Shown piece after piece: positions 8,103 through 18,328 of a DNA stretch of 64,000 bases. How positions within the stretch are numbered: position 1 is the stretch's first letter; each line of letters starts with the position of its first letter. Below the pieces are notes generated by a model that saw nothing but the letters and a program-made list of their open reading frames with translations, made no database searches and had not been told where the DNA came from. The DNA is taken from the NCBI RefSeq assembly GCF_001442615.1, contig NZ_LMXN01000003.1, forward strand, positions 372,001 to 436,000, given 5' to 3'. This stretch comes from Algoriphagus resistens. GTDB taxonomy: Bacteria > Bacteroidota > Bacteroidia > Cytophagales > Cyclobacteriaceae. Position numbers and translations under genes: made by a program.

Positions 8103-9434
8103 ATGTCGGATTTTCTATTACACCCCCTCCCGAATATTCCTAAATCGGATTTACCAAAAGTAGTGATCGTAGGGGCGGGCTTTGGCGGGTTAAAATTAGC
8201 CATGAAGTTGATGAATAAGCAGTTTCAGGTCATTTTATTGGACAAGCACAATTATCATCAGTTTCAGCCGCTTTTTTATCAGGTGGCAACTGCAGGATTA
8301 GAGCCGAGTGCGATTTCATTTCCACTCCGCAAAGTTTTTCACGGTTCTAGAAATGTGACTTTCCGCATGGCCCAGGTGGATCACTTTGATCCTGAAATCA
8401 AACGGCTCTATACAGATATGGGTTTCATTGACTACACCTATCTGGTGATGGCAATGGGTGCTGACACGAACTATTTTGGATCAAAAAGCATAGAGGAATC
8501 AGCATCCCCGATGAAAACTGTTTCGGAGGCACTTTATATCCGGAACAAGATAATTTCTAATTACGAACGGGCTATCAATATCGAGAAAGCAGAAGACCGT
8601 AAATCTCTTATGAATGTGGTCATTGTGGGGGGAGGACCCACAGGGGTAGAGCTGGCCGGCGCGATGGCTGATCTGAGAAATACGGTATTACCGAAGGATT
8701 ATCCTGAGTTGAATTTTCACAACATGAAAATTGTACTCATAGAAGCAGGCCCGGAATTACTTGGACCAATGTCAAAAGAATCCAAACAATGTGCTTTAAA
8801 ATACCTTCAAAATCTTGGCGTAGAGGTAATGTTGAACACCATGGTGAAGGATTATAATGGCAATGAAGTAATACTTGCTGATAAAGAAGCGATCCAGACT
8901 CAGACATTGCTTTGGGCTGCAGGAATTAAACCGAACAGGATCGGAGGATTGGAAGAAGATAGGTATGCGCCGAATGGAAGAATTTTTGTAGATGATTTCT
9001 CAGAAGTAAAAGGGTGTCCGGATGTTTATGCCTTAGGGGACATTAGCTTAATGACTCAGGATGCTTATCCGAAGGGACACCCTCAAGTCGCGCAGGTAGC
9101 CATACAGCAGGCGGTATGTCTGGCCCATAACCTCCACAAGATTGAAGAAGGAAAGGAAAGAAAGGCTTTTCAATATAAAGATCTCGGATCAATGGCAACA
9201 GTAGGTAGAAAACTTGCGGTCGTTGACCTTCCTTTTATTAAGTTCCAGGGGATATTGGCTTGGTTTACCTGGTTATTTGTGCACTTGATGGCTATTCTCG
9301 GAGTAAAAAATAAAGTATTTATATTTCTGGATTGGTCTTGGAACTATCTGAGCTTTGACCCAAGTCTCAGGTTACTGATAAAGCCAAAGGTGGTACGTCC
9401 AAGTGAACAGAAGGAATTGACCGAAGAAAGATGA
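8103..9434 (+). CDS. ndh: Type II NADH:quinone oxidoreductase (NDH-2)
   Basis: This is a single-subunit FAD enzyme that passes electrons from NADH to the quinone pool without pumping protons. Two Rossmann motifs are present: VVIVGAGFGGLKLA (FAD, glycines 24-29) and VVIVGGGPTGVELAG (NADH, 176-181). DVYALGDIS is the late FAD-binding motif. The quinone-site motif region (HPQVAQVAIQQA) precedes a hydrophobic C-terminal region (FQGILAWFTWLFVHLMAILG) that anchors the enzyme to the inner membrane. The 443 residues fit the family. ATG at 8103 is the only good start. It is monocistronic by spacing. Confidence 0.9.
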   Translation: MSDFLLHPLPNIPKSDLPKVVIVGAGFGGLKLAMKLMNKQFQVILLDKHNYHQFQPLFYQVATAGLEPSAISFPLRKVFHGSRNVTFRMAQVDHFDPEIKRLYTDMGFIDYTYLVMAMGADTNYFGSKSIEESASPMKTVSEALYIRNKIISNYERAINIEKAEDRKSLMNVVIVGGGPTGVELAGAMADLRNTVLPKDYPELNFHNMKIVLIEAGPELLGPMSKESKQCALKYLQNLGVEVMLNTMVKDYNGNEVILADKEAIQTQTLLWAAGIKPNRIGGLEEDRYAPNGRIFVDDFSEVKGCPDVYALGDISLMTQDAYPKGHPQVAQVAIQQAVCLAHNLHKIEEGKERKAFQYKDLGSMATVGRKLAVVDLPFIKFQGILAWFTWLFVHLMAILGVKNKVFIFLDWSWNYLSFDPSLRLLIKPKVVRPSEQKELTEER

Positions 9435-9527
9435 GCGCTTTAACTGTTGTTAACAGAATCTCTTCTGGATCAGATTAAACCGATTAAAGCAAGTCCAGTC
9501 TAATCCATGTAACTAAACAACGGACAC

Positions 9528-9956
9528 ATGAAGAAATGGATTTTCGCGACAGGGTTGATGGTAATGATCAGCCTAAGCACAATGGCACAGAAAAGAGACG
9601 GAGAAAGACCAAGTGCGGAGGATAGAGCTAAAAGAAACACCGAACGGATTGCTGAGGAACTCAACCTCACAGATGCCCAGAAGGAACAGGTTCTAGCTAT
9701 CAATTTGGAATATGCCAAAAAGAATGAAGCAGAAATGGCGGAGAGAAAAGCTATGATGGAAGCCCGTAAGGCAGAGATGGAAGCTAAAAGGGTTCAGTTG
9801 AGGGAGCAAGACGCCAAAATACAGGCTGTATTGACTGAGGAACAACGAGCGAAGTGGACTGAAATCAAAGCTGAGAAAATGAATGATCGCCGCAGAGGAA
9901 GACCAAATGCTCAAATTGAAAATGACCCCAGAAAAGGGAGAAAAGGGGATAATTAA
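9528..9956 (+). CDS. Small secreted LTXXQ (Spy/CpxP-like) protein
   Basis: A signal peptide (MKKWIFATGLMVMISLSTMA) precedes a highly charged, almost fully helical protein of about 120 residues. An LTxxQ motif lies at residues 47-51 (LTDAQ) and a second LTEEQ about 60 residues later, as in the Spy/CpxP family of periplasmic chaperones. The middle is a Lys/Glu/Met-rich helix (AEMAERKAMMEARKAEMEAK) and the tail is basic. Family role is inferred; Bacteroidota relatives may be chaperones or metal/stress proteins. It lies 93 bp after the NDH-2 gene and is followed by a terminator. Confidence 0.7.
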   Translation: MKKWIFATGLMVMISLSTMAQKRDGERPSAEDRAKRNTERIAEELNLTDAQKEQVLAINLEYAKKNEAEMAERKAMMEARKAEMEAKRVQLREQDAKIQAVLTEEQRAKWTEIKAEKMNDRRRGRPNAQIENDPRKGRKGDN

Positions 9957-9983
9957 TCCCTATTATAATTGTCTCCAACAAAG

Positions 9984-10016
9984 AAGCCATCCCGAAATCA
10001 ATCGAGATGGCTTTTG
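9984..10016 (+). terminator. Rho-independent terminator
   Basis: A 12-bp stem with one mismatch (AAGCCATCCCGA at 9984-9995 with TCGAGATGGCTT at 10002-10013) is followed by a short T run. It closes the rightward LTXXQ gene in the convergent gap before gltD. Confidence 0.7.
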
Positions 10017-10042
10017 TATGAATAAAGAGATAGAGATTTCGC

Positions 10043-11515
10043 TTAATCTGCAATCTCCTCTTCTACCTGAAAGAAAGATTCGTCTTTCTGGGGAAGGGTA
10101 GATTCTCCCATTAGATATTCGTCCACTTTTACTGCAGCCTCTCTACCTTCGGATATTGCCCATACGACCAAGGACTGTCCTCTGCGCATATCACCGGCCA
10201 GGAAAACCTTAGAATTTGTGCTTTGGTAATTTTTTGATTTTGGAAGCGTATTCTCCATAGATTCTACTCCGAAAGCTTCCAGCAAGCCATTTTGAGTAGG
10301 ACCAGTGTAGCCAATGGCCAAGAATGCCAAGTCACATGGAACAGTACGTTCTGTTCCGGCGATTTCTTCAAAAACCATTCGCCCGTCTTTATGAACCCAT
10401 TCCAGATCGACTAGATTCAACCCAGTGACCTGACCTGCTTCGTTCACGACAAATTCTTTAGTGAGCACAGAGAATACCCGCTCAGCTCCCTCTTCATGAG
10501 AACTGGAAGTTCTCAGGGTCATAGGCCATTCCGGCCATGGATTGAGTGTATTTCTTTGCTGAGGAGGTTTGGGTAGTAACTCAAGCTGCATGATAGAAGC
10601 CGCTCCGTGTCTATTGGAAGTGCCTATGCAGTCACTTCCTGTATCACCACCGCCGATCACGATCACATGTTTGCCTTTTGCCGATATCGGGTTTTCTTTG
10701 ATCTCACCCGACACAACCTTGTTTTGTTGACCTAAAAATTCCATTGCAAAATGAACTCCTTTGGCTTGGGCTCCTTTAATGCTCAAACCTCTAGGCTGCC
10801 CTGCCCCGGTGGAAAGCACCACGGCATCGAAATTCTTGAGAATATTTTCTGCTTTGATATTGAAGCCAACTTCTGTGTCACAGGAGAAAATCACTCCTTC
10901 CTGCTTCATGAATTCTATCCGTCGATCAATCACCCATTTTTCCAGTTTGAAATCGGGGATACCAAATCTAAGGAGTCCTCCAGGTTTGGAGTCTTTTTCG
11001 AAAAGCGTCACTTCATGTCCCGCTTGATTGAGCTGGTCTGCTGCTGCAAGTCCTGCCGGACCTGATCCAATCACAGCCACATGCTTTCCTGTTCTTGTTT
11101 TAGGAGGGTTTGCTTTGATCAGGCCAAGTTCATAGGCCTTTTCAGCAATGTTTTTTTCGATCAATTCAATCGCAACCGGATCTTTATTGATTCCCAAAAC
11201 ACAGCTGGCCTCGCAAGGAGCAGGACAAATTCTCCCAGTGAATTCAGGGAAATTGTTTGTGCTCCTTAATATTTTAATTGCTTGCTCCCACTCGTTATTG
11301 TACACCGCATCATTAAAATCCGGAATTACATTACCAAGAGGGCATCCATTGTGACAAAACGGTACTCCGCAGTCCATGCATCGCGCAGCCTGATTATTTA
11401 ATTTTTCGCCCGAGAAGGGCTCATATATTTCCTTGTAGTCACCTATTCTAGCTTTCGCGTCACGGGTAACCGGGGTTTCTCTTTTGAATTGAATAAATCC
11501 TTCTTTCGCTCCCAT
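10043..11515 (-). CDS. gltD: Glutamate synthase (NADPH) small subunit
   Basis: GltD takes electrons from NAD(P)H through FAD and passes them via iron-sulfur clusters to GltB, where glutamine and 2-oxoglutarate become two glutamates. The N-terminal ferredoxin-like domain has cysteines 46, 49, 54, 58 (CMDCGVPFCHNGC) and 97, 101, 105 (CPAPCEASC). An FAD Rossmann motif VAVIGSGPAGLAA follows at about 146, an NAD(P)H motif VIVIGGGDTGSDCIG near the middle, and AGDMRRGQSLVVWAI near the end. At 490 residues it is full length. It begins one base after the gltB stop, so the two are translated from one leftward operon. Confidence 0.96.
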   Translation of the reverse strand: MGAKEGFIQFKRETPVTRDAKARIGDYKEIYEPFSGEKLNNQAARCMDCGVPFCHNGCPLGNVIPDFNDAVYNNEWEQAIKILRSTNNFPEFTGRICPAPCEASCVLGINKDPVAIELIEKNIAEKAYELGLIKANPPKTRTGKHVAVIGSGPAGLAAADQLNQAGHEVTLFEKDSKPGGLLRFGIPDFKLEKWVIDRRIEFMKQEGVIFSCDTEVGFNIKAENILKNFDAVVLSTGAGQPRGLSIKGAQAKGVHFAMEFLGQQNKVVSGEIKENPISAKGKHVIVIGGGDTGSDCIGTSNRHGAASIMQLELLPKPPQQRNTLNPWPEWPMTLRTSSSHEEGAERVFSVLTKEFVVNEAGQVTGLNLVDLEWVHKDGRMVFEEIAGTERTVPCDLAFLAIGYTGPTQNGLLEAFGVESMENTLPKSKNYQSTNSKVFLAGDMRRGQSLVVWAISEGREAAVKVDEYLMGESTLPQKDESFFQVEEEIAD

Positions 11516-11516
11516 T

Positions 11517-14500
11517 TTACGCCAACGATTTTGATTGTTCTAATGCTCTTTTCTCTAAAACTGCCTTGTAATCTCTAGGAATTACCTTGATGAATTTCTC
11601 TTTGGTTTTATCCCAATCTTCAAGGAATTTAGTGCCTAAAGCCGACTTGGTCAGTTTCACATGTCTTTTGAGGAATGTCTTGATTGTAGTGAAATCCTCA
11701 TCTTCGAGAATATCTATGTCTACCAATTCCGGATTGATTTCCGTGATGTAGTCTTTGAGTATATAAGCGATACCACCGCTCATTCCTGCCGCAAAGTTCC
11801 TTCCGATTTCTCCAAGGTTCACCACTAATCCCCCGGTCATGTATTCACATCCATGATCGCCTATTCCTTCTACCACGGTTTGTACCCCTGAGTTTCTTAC
11901 ACAGAATCGCTCTCCGCCTTTTCCATTTATATATGCTTCTCCGGAAGTGGCGCCATAGAACGCTACGTTACCGATGATGATATTTTCTTCCGGAGCGAAT
12001 TTGGCATTTCTGCTTGGATAGATAATGAGTTTGCCGCCGGAAAGACCTTTTCCGAAATAATCATTGGCTTCCCCCTCTAGTTCGAAGTTGACACCCTTGG
12101 TAAGGAATCCGCCGAAAGTCTGGCCTGCAGAACCGGTAAATTTGAAGTTGATCGTATCCTCTGGCAATCCTGGACTTCCGTATATTTTAGAAATCTCATT
12201 GGAAAGCATTGCACCCACTGATCTGTCTATATTCTTAATCTGGAAGTTGCCCGATGAAGCCATGGCTTGTTCAAGGGAAGGAAGCGCAGCTTTGATCAAC
12301 TGGCGATCCAAAACTCTTTTTAGTTCAAATTCCTGATCGATTTGCTTGTGGATTCCCACGTGGTCCGGAACTTCGACTTTGTGGAAAATAGGGCTCAGAT
12401 CTACTTTATCCCACTTCCAGTGATTCAAGTGGCCAGTAGATTGAAGGACGTTACTCTGTCCTACCATTTCATCTATAGTACGGAATCCTAATGACGCCAT
12501 GATTTCTCTTAGATCCTGAACAAGGAATTGGAAGTAATTTACCACGTGATCCGGATCTCCGGTAAATAGTTTTCTCAAATCCGGATTTTGGGTTGCGATA
12601 CCTACAGGGCAGGTATTTAAATGACATTTTCTCATCATAATGCAACCCTCTACCACAAGTGCAGCAGTAGAAATACCCCATTCTTCAGCTCCCAAAAGTG
12701 TCGCTATTGCAAGATCACGACCGGTTCTAAGCTGGCCATCGGTCTGAAGTACGACGCGGCTTCGCAAATTATTTTTTACCAGGGTCTGGTGAGCTTCTGA
12801 AAGGCCAAGCTCCCAAGGCAACCCTGCATGGCGTATGGAGCTCAACGGAGAAGCTCCGGTTCCGCCATCCGCACCAGAAATAAGGATCACGTCAGCCATA
12901 GCTTTTGCCACACCAGCTGCCACAGTACCTACACCGGCTTGAGAAACAAGCTTAACGTTAATTCTGGCTTTTCTATTTGCGTTTTTTAAATCGAAGATCA
13001 GCTGGGCCAAATCCTCAATGGAATAAATATCGTGGTGAGGAGGTGGGGAGATCAATCCCACTCCAGGGGTAGAATGTCTTACTCTACCGATCCAATCATC
13101 TACTTTATGCCCCGGAAGCTGACCGCCTTCTCCTGGCTTGGCACCCTGTGCCATCTTGATTTGTAGTTCGGCTGCATTGGTGAGATAATTACTTGTCACT
13201 CCAAATCTACCTGAGGCTACCTGCTTGATGGCTGAGCGCTCCCAGTCTCCATTTTCTTTTTTGGCAAAGCGGATCTCATCTTCCCCTCCTTCTCCAGAGT
13301 TGCTTTTGGCTCCGATTCGGTTCATGGCTATCGCCAAAGTAGAATGCGCTTCGTGGGAAATAGAACCGAAAGACATGGCTCCGGTGGCAAATCTCCGCAT
13401 AATAGAAGATGCCGGTTCTACCTCGTCGATCGGGACAGTGATTCGCTTTTTGAATTCGAATAAGCCTCTCAATGTCAATGCATCTTTGCTTTGCTCATTT
13501 ATTTTGGCTGCAAATTTCTTATACAGACCAAAGTCATTTAAGCGCGTTGATTTTTGTAATAAGTGGATTGTTTCAGGATTGAACAAGTGTTTTTCACCTC
13601 TTCGCTTCCACTGATACACGCCACCCTGTTCTAGAATTGGAGATTCAGTTTCATAAGCGGCTCTGTGACGGATTAATACCTCCTCTGCCAATTCGTCAAA
13701 GGAAATCCCGGATATTCTGGATATGGTTCCTTTAAAACATCTGTCGATGACATCAGGCCCAAGACCTATGGCTTCGAAAATCTGGGCGCTTTGATAGGAT
13801 TGAAGTGTACTGATACCCATTTTGGAAAGAACTTTCAATAGTCCTTTTCCTATCGCGGCTTGATAATTCGAAAATAGTTTCTTCTGGCTTTTCACATTTG
13901 GGAGCTCACCTTTCTCAAACATAGCCAAAAGTGATTCTAGGGCCATATACGGGTTGATGGCAGAGGCTCCGTAGCCAATAGCGGTAGCAAAATGATGCGT
14001 TTCACGGATATCTCCGGATTCTAAAACTAAGCCAGCGCTGGTTCTGATCTTCTTCTTGACCAGGTGATGATGCACGGCACCTATCGCCAATAGAGACGGG
14101 ATCGGTGCATATTCTACAGTGCTGTTACGGTCAGAGATGATAATGATGTTTTTCCCTTCACTGATCGCCTTTTCTGCTTCATTGCAAATCTTGTCGAGAG
14201 CTTCCAAAAGTCTTCCCGGCTTATGATCGGCAAGGAAATGACTCGAAAGAGTAGCACATCTATAGCCCTGTCCTTCCATCTTTTGAATCTTTTCCAAATC
14301 CTCATTCAAAAGAACAGGTTGGGAAATGTGGATTTGACGTGTATGTTTTGGGCTTTCTTCCAAGATGTTTTGTCCGACGCCCAGCCGGGTGAACAGCGAC
14401 ATGACCAACCGCTCCCGGATAGGATCAATCGGAGGATTACTCACCTGAGCAAACAGCTGCTTGAAATAATTGGAGATATGCTGGCTTTCTTTGGAAAGAA

Positions 14501-16007
14501 CAGCAAGGGGCGTATCCGCTCCCATAGAACCGATTGCCTCATAAGCAATATCTCCCATGGGGCTTAATACTACTTTGAGCTCCTCAGAAGTATATCCAAA
14601 TATAGTTTGATGCTTCTTAATATTCTCGGTAGAATAAGGATGGGTCAATGTGACAGGCGCATCTTCCAGGCGAAGTTTGATTCGTTGATCAGCTACCCAT
14701 TTCTCATAGGGTTGCTTGCTACATACTTCTCCTTTTACTTCCTCGTCAAATACTACCCGGCCTTTTTCCAAATCCGCCCAAATCATTCTCCCTGGGCTAA
14801 TTCTTCCTTTTTCTATAATGGTAGCCTCACGGATAGGTAAGGCTCCGGCTTCTGAGGAAAGGATAAGTCGGTTATCTTTTGTGATGAAATATCTTAATGG
14901 ACGTAAACCATTTCTGTCCAGTGTAGCACCTACGGATTTTCCATCTGTAAACAACAAAGCTGCAGGACCGTCCCAAGGCTCCACAAGTGATGCGTGGAAT
15001 TTATAGAAAGATTTTCTGTCCCTGTCCATTACCTCGTTATCCTGCCAGGCTTCTGGTACGAGCATCATCATGGCATGAGGAAGAGATCTTCCGCTCAGGG
15101 TCAGAAGCTCCACCATTGCATCGAGATTAGCCGAATCAGATTTTTGTTTATCGGTAATAGGCATCAACCTGGAAAGCTCCTCATCAGTGAAATACTTGGA
15201 TTTCATGAGGTTTTCCTTTGATTTCATCTTGTTCAGATTTCCTTTGATCGTATTGATCTCACCGTTGTGGGAAAGAAAACGGAAGGGCTGGGCCAGTCTC
15301 CAGTTTGGAAAGGTATTGGTCGAGAATCTGGAGTGCACGATCGCAAAAGCGGATTCGATTTTGGAGTTCTGAAGGTCTTTGTAAAAGGCCAAAACCTGGT
15401 CAGTACGTAGCTGTCCTTTATATATAAGTGTCTGGCTACTCAAACTGGCAAAATAGAAGGACTGATTTACACCTGGGATTTTGGTATTGATCTCTGAGGT
15501 AGCGTAGTTTCTAAGCACATACAGCTTACGCTCCAGCTCAATTCCGGTAAGCCCCTTTTTATGCTTGACAAAAAGCTGTTCAATATTAGGCATCACTTCC
15601 AGTGCACCGGACCCTGGCACTGTTTCGTCCACAGGCACAGATCTATAGCCTATCAGTTCAAAACCCAGCTCTTCAATCAGCTGATTGAGGAGCTCTTTTG
15701 ACCGGTGGAATAATTGCTTATTCTTTGGAAAAAAGGTCATACCCACACCATAAGATCCAGCTTCAGGAAGCGAGATCTCTGTACGCGCAGTAATATCCCT
15801 TAGGAACTGATGAGGCACCTGAATCAATATGCCAGCTCCATCGCCAGTCTTAGGATCAGATCCACGACCGCCACGGTGCTCCATATTGCTTAGCATATAT
15901 AAGGCATCGCTAATCGTCTCATGTGAGGGTACTGCGCTCAGATCAACAACCGCACCTATACCGCAGGAGTCATGCTCAAACTCCGATCGATACAAACCTT
16001 CTTGCAT
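11517..16007 (-). CDS. gltB: Glutamate synthase large subunit
   Basis: The large subunit holds four parts in order: an N-terminal class II glutaminase, a central domain, the FMN-binding synthase barrel, and the C-terminal GXGXG beta-helix. I place the start at ATG 16007 (MQEGLYRSEFEHDSCG), which leaves a short propeptide before the nucleophile Cys15; a TTG at 16040 would add 11 residues. The cysteines binding the 3Fe-4S cluster are in CIMMRKCHLNTCPVG. The synthase loop PGEGGQLPGHKV and GGSGGIAY-like GGIAYIL repeats at the C-terminus are intact. With 1,496 residues it is full length. It precedes gltD in a two-gene nitrogen-assimilation operon. Confidence 0.96.
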   Translation of the reverse strand: MQEGLYRSEFEHDSCGIGAVVDLSAVPSHETISDALYMLSNMEHRGGRGSDPKTGDGAGILIQVPHQFLRDITARTEISLPEAGSYGVGMTFFPKNKQLFHRSKELLNQLIEELGFELIGYRSVPVDETVPGSGALEVMPNIEQLFVKHKKGLTGIELERKLYVLRNYATSEINTKIPGVNQSFYFASLSSQTLIYKGQLRTDQVLAFYKDLQNSKIESAFAIVHSRFSTNTFPNWRLAQPFRFLSHNGEINTIKGNLNKMKSKENLMKSKYFTDEELSRLMPITDKQKSDSANLDAMVELLTLSGRSLPHAMMMLVPEAWQDNEVMDRDRKSFYKFHASLVEPWDGPAALLFTDGKSVGATLDRNGLRPLRYFITKDNRLILSSEAGALPIREATIIEKGRISPGRMIWADLEKGRVVFDEEVKGEVCSKQPYEKWVADQRIKLRLEDAPVTLTHPYSTENIKKHQTIFGYTSEELKVVLSPMGDIAYEAIGSMGADTPLAVLSKESQHISNYFKQLFAQVSNPPIDPIRERLVMSLFTRLGVGQNILEESPKHTRQIHISQPVLLNEDLEKIQKMEGQGYRCATLSSHFLADHKPGRLLEALDKICNEAEKAISEGKNIIIISDRNSTVEYAPIPSLLAIGAVHHHLVKKKIRTSAGLVLESGDIRETHHFATAIGYGASAINPYMALESLLAMFEKGELPNVKSQKKLFSNYQAAIGKGLLKVLSKMGISTLQSYQSAQIFEAIGLGPDVIDRCFKGTISRISGISFDELAEEVLIRHRAAYETESPILEQGGVYQWKRRGEKHLFNPETIHLLQKSTRLNDFGLYKKFAAKINEQSKDALTLRGLFEFKKRITVPIDEVEPASSIMRRFATGAMSFGSISHEAHSTLAIAMNRIGAKSNSGEGGEDEIRFAKKENGDWERSAIKQVASGRFGVTSNYLTNAAELQIKMAQGAKPGEGGQLPGHKVDDWIGRVRHSTPGVGLISPPPHHDIYSIEDLAQLIFDLKNANRKARINVKLVSQAGVGTVAAGVAKAMADVILISGADGGTGASPLSSIRHAGLPWELGLSEAHQTLVKNNLRSRVVLQTDGQLRTGRDLAIATLLGAEEWGISTAALVVEGCIMMRKCHLNTCPVGIATQNPDLRKLFTGDPDHVVNYFQFLVQDLREIMASLGFRTIDEMVGQSNVLQSTGHLNHWKWDKVDLSPIFHKVEVPDHVGIHKQIDQEFELKRVLDRQLIKAALPSLEQAMASSGNFQIKNIDRSVGAMLSNEISKIYGSPGLPEDTINFKFTGSAGQTFGGFLTKGVNFELEGEANDYFGKGLSGGKLIIYPSRNAKFAPEENIIIGNVAFYGATSGEAYINGKGGERFCVRNSGVQTVVEGIGDHGCEYMTGGLVVNLGEIGRNFAAGMSGGIAYILKDYITEINPELVDIDILEDEDFTTIKTFLKRHVKLTKSALGTKFLEDWDKTKEKFIKVIPRDYKAVLEKRALEQSKSLA

Positions 16008-16400
16008 TTTTATAGAATTTATTAGGTTCAAAATTTCCAAAAATTACAGAAAAAAATTGTCCTATTAAAATTTCGGCAACAAAACGGCTGCTTTAGTGCC
16101 TTATTATTTATGGATTTTGACTTTTTTGACTTTTTGGCAATTAACTTTTTGGTATATAAAACAGAACTGGTCGATAAAATTTACAGCATAATTAGAAGAA
16201 ATAGGGTGGTTTTTTACCCAAAACCAGTAAAAAATATGTGAAAATCCTATTTTTTGGGTTCGAAAATATACTGTCAAAAAAAATAAAATTATTTTTCGTG
16301 AATTTCGAAGCAAACTCTTCGAATCGCCGACCCGTTATAAAAGAAAAGAATAATATTCTGAATAATTGGAAAAACTAAGAATATTGTAATTGGCTGTTGC
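16008..16400. other. AT-rich gap upstream of gltB
   Basis: This 393-bp region separates the gltB start from the gldE end; both genes read leftward, so it must hold the gltB promoter. It is strongly AT-rich with long A and T runs. A 7-bp hairpin, TTCGAAG (16304-16310) with CTTCGAA (16317-16323), could be a weak gldE terminator or an operator. No exact TAnnTTTG -7 box was found on the leftward strand, and no ORF is convincing. Confidence 0.5.
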
Positions 16401-17750
16401 TCAATCGGTATGAGGGCCTAGCGCGTCCTTGTCCAGAGAATTGATATGAACCTTTACTTTTTTGATTTTTCGGGCATCTACGGCCAGTATGGTGAAGACG
16501 AAATCTCCAAATTTGATCTTGGAGCCATTCTTCGGCAATTTAGAATTAAGCTCTAATAGCAATCCACCGAGAGATTCGCTTTCACCCTTCACATCTTCAA
16601 ATAACTGGGAATCCAGGTCAAGTTTTTTGCAGAAATCATTCAGAGAGACTTTGCCTTCAAATATAAAAGTTGCCGGGTCAATCTCTTGGAAGAAAATGTC
16701 ATCATGGTCGTCAAATTCATCGTTGATCTCACCTATTATTTCCTCGATCAGATCTTCAAGAGTGACTAGTCCTGATGTTCCTCCATATTCATCCACGACG
16801 ATTGCCATATGGACTCTTTTTAATTGAAAATCCTTCAGAAGTGTATCTACTTTCTTGTTTTCCGGTACGAAAAAACTTTTGCGGATAAGTTCATTCCAGG
16901 CGAAATCTTCATCCCGTTCTATAAACGGAAGTAAATCTTTGATGTAAAGTATGCCTTGAATGTTGTCAATGGTCTCTTCATACACAGGGATTCTGGAATA
17001 GCCACTCTTGTTGATTTTGTCCATTAACTCATGGAAATCCATATCCGTATCAACGGCCGTAATATCCATACGGCTTTGCATGACTTGCTTCACCGTAAGT
17101 GTACCGAAGTTTACTATCCCACGTAGGATCTCCCGTTCTTCATTTGGGGCATCTTCGGTAGTCAATTCCAGCACCTGATTTAGCTCGTTTACCGAAAGGG
17201 AATAGCCTTTCTTTTCGATCCGCTTTTCCAGCAGGTTGCTAAAAGCCATCAAAAACATGGAAAAAGGCCTTAGAATAGTGGAAAAGAAAGTGATGCTTGG
17301 CGCCATGATAAGACTGAATTCCACCTTGGCTTTATTGGCATAGACCTTTGGGACAATCTCTCCAAAAAACACAATTGCGAAAGTCACTCCTATTGTTTGG
17401 ACTAAGATTATTAGTATCCCAGTGGCATTTTTTCCAAAAATGGACCATGCCACAAAGGTTGTTAGCGTCACAATCCCGATATTAATGAGGTTATTGAGAA
17501 TCAGGATAGTGCTCAGGAGATTTTTAGGGGCCTCTACCAGACGGATTACTTTTTTTCCGCGAGAGCTGTTTTCTTCTTCGATATTGCCCAGGTCTTCATT
17601 GGAAAGGGAAAAAAATGCTACCTCTGAACCAGAAACTAGGGCAGAGCCTATTAATAGAAGTATAAAAAGCAATCCATTTATAATCAGATAACTTACCGAA
17701 GGTGAGCTAATCTGGGCGAGTAAATGGTAACTCGGGTAGGGATCGTCCAT
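16401..17750 (-). CDS. gldE: Gliding motility-associated protein GldE (CNNM/CorC-type)
   Basis: GldE belongs to the CNNM/HlyC-CorC family. Visible in order: an N-terminal DUF21 membrane domain with about four segments (residues 20-190, opening SEVAFFSLSNEDL), two CBS domains (about 205-335, including VMQSRMDITAVD and HMAIVVDEYGGTSGLVTLEDLIEE), and a C-terminal CorC/HlyC domain (345-435). In Flavobacterium the gene is needed with gldD for stability of gliding proteins, and the order mutY-ssb-gldE-gldD is conserved. Here mutY, ssb and gldE are in that order but the next gene is gltB, so gldD is absent from the locus. Ion transport is possible by homology to CorC/CNNM. Confidence 0.88.
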   Translation of the reverse strand: MDDPYPSYHLLAQISSPSVSYLIINGLLFILLLIGSALVSGSEVAFFSLSNEDLGNIEEENSSRGKKVIRLVEAPKNLLSTILILNNLINIGIVTLTTFVAWSIFGKNATGILIILVQTIGVTFAIVFFGEIVPKVYANKAKVEFSLIMAPSITFFSTILRPFSMFLMAFSNLLEKRIEKKGYSLSVNELNQVLELTTEDAPNEEREILRGIVNFGTLTVKQVMQSRMDITAVDTDMDFHELMDKINKSGYSRIPVYEETIDNIQGILYIKDLLPFIERDEDFAWNELIRKSFFVPENKKVDTLLKDFQLKRVHMAIVVDEYGGTSGLVTLEDLIEEIIGEINDEFDDHDDIFFQEIDPATFIFEGKVSLNDFCKKLDLDSQLFEDVKGESESLGGLLLELNSKLPKNGSKIKFGDFVFTILAVDARKIKKVKVHINSLDKDALGPHTD

Positions 17751-17776
17751 GTATTAAACCGCAATGGTTAATGCAA

Positions 17777-17815
17777 AATTAAAACATTCCCCCGAAAATA
17801 GGTTCCAGGGGAATG
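17777..17815 (-). terminator. Terminator between ssb and gldE
   Basis: The leftward transcript after ssb forms CATTCCCC-loop-GGGGAATG (arms at 17808-17815 and 17785-17792) followed by TTTTAATTTT. It should uncouple much of gldE transcription from ssb. Confidence 0.7.
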
Positions 17816-17820
17816 GAATA

Positions 17821-18282
17821 TTAAAACGGCAGATCGTCATCTTCTGTATCTGAAACCATTTCTTGCGCTTTAGGCGCTGAAGTATGCGCCGCCGATGCAG
17901 GTCTTTGTTGGGAGGATTGTTGGGGAGCTCCAGAGCTTCCCGCTCCGTCGGGCCTGCTGCCAAGCATAGTGAAGCTTAGCACTCTGATTTTGGTTCGGTA
18001 GCGATTTTGCCCTTGTTCGTCCTGCCATTTATCAGTTTTTATTTTTCCCTCAACGTAGATCTGGCTCCCTTTTTTGAGGTATTGTTCAGCTATTTTTGCC
18101 TGTGCTCCCCACATTTCCAAATCATGCCATTCTGTTTGTTCTACCCTTTCTCCGTTTCGATTTTTGTATGCTTCTGTAGTTGCCAGGCTTACATTTGCCA
18201 CTGCGTTGTCGCCTTCCAAATACTTTACTTCCGGGTCTGCACCGAGATTTCCTACTAGGATTACTTTATTTACTCCTGCCAT
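17821..18282 (-). CDS. ssb: Single-stranded DNA-binding protein
   Basis: This 153-residue SSB has an N-terminal OB fold (residues 1-105, opening NKVILVGNLGADPEV, with the aromatic-rich EWHDLEMWGAQAKIAEQYLKKG stretch), a low-complexity Ser/Gln/Ala linker, and the acidic C-terminal tip DDDLPF that recruits repair and replication proteins. It coats single-stranded DNA during replication, repair and recombination. It lies 46 bp after mutY on the same strand, consistent with co-transcription, and is followed by a terminator before gldE. Confidence 0.95.
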   Translation of the reverse strand: MAGVNKVILVGNLGADPEVKYLEGDNAVANVSLATTEAYKNRNGERVEQTEWHDLEMWGAQAKIAEQYLKKGSQIYVEGKIKTDKWQDEQGQNRYRTKIRVLSFTMLGSRPDGAGSSGAPQQSSQQRPASAAHTSAPKAQEMVSDTEDDDLPF

Positions 18283-18328
18283 AATTAGTTTAATTTTTAG
18301 ATTGAAAAAATCTAATTCTTGAAGTTAG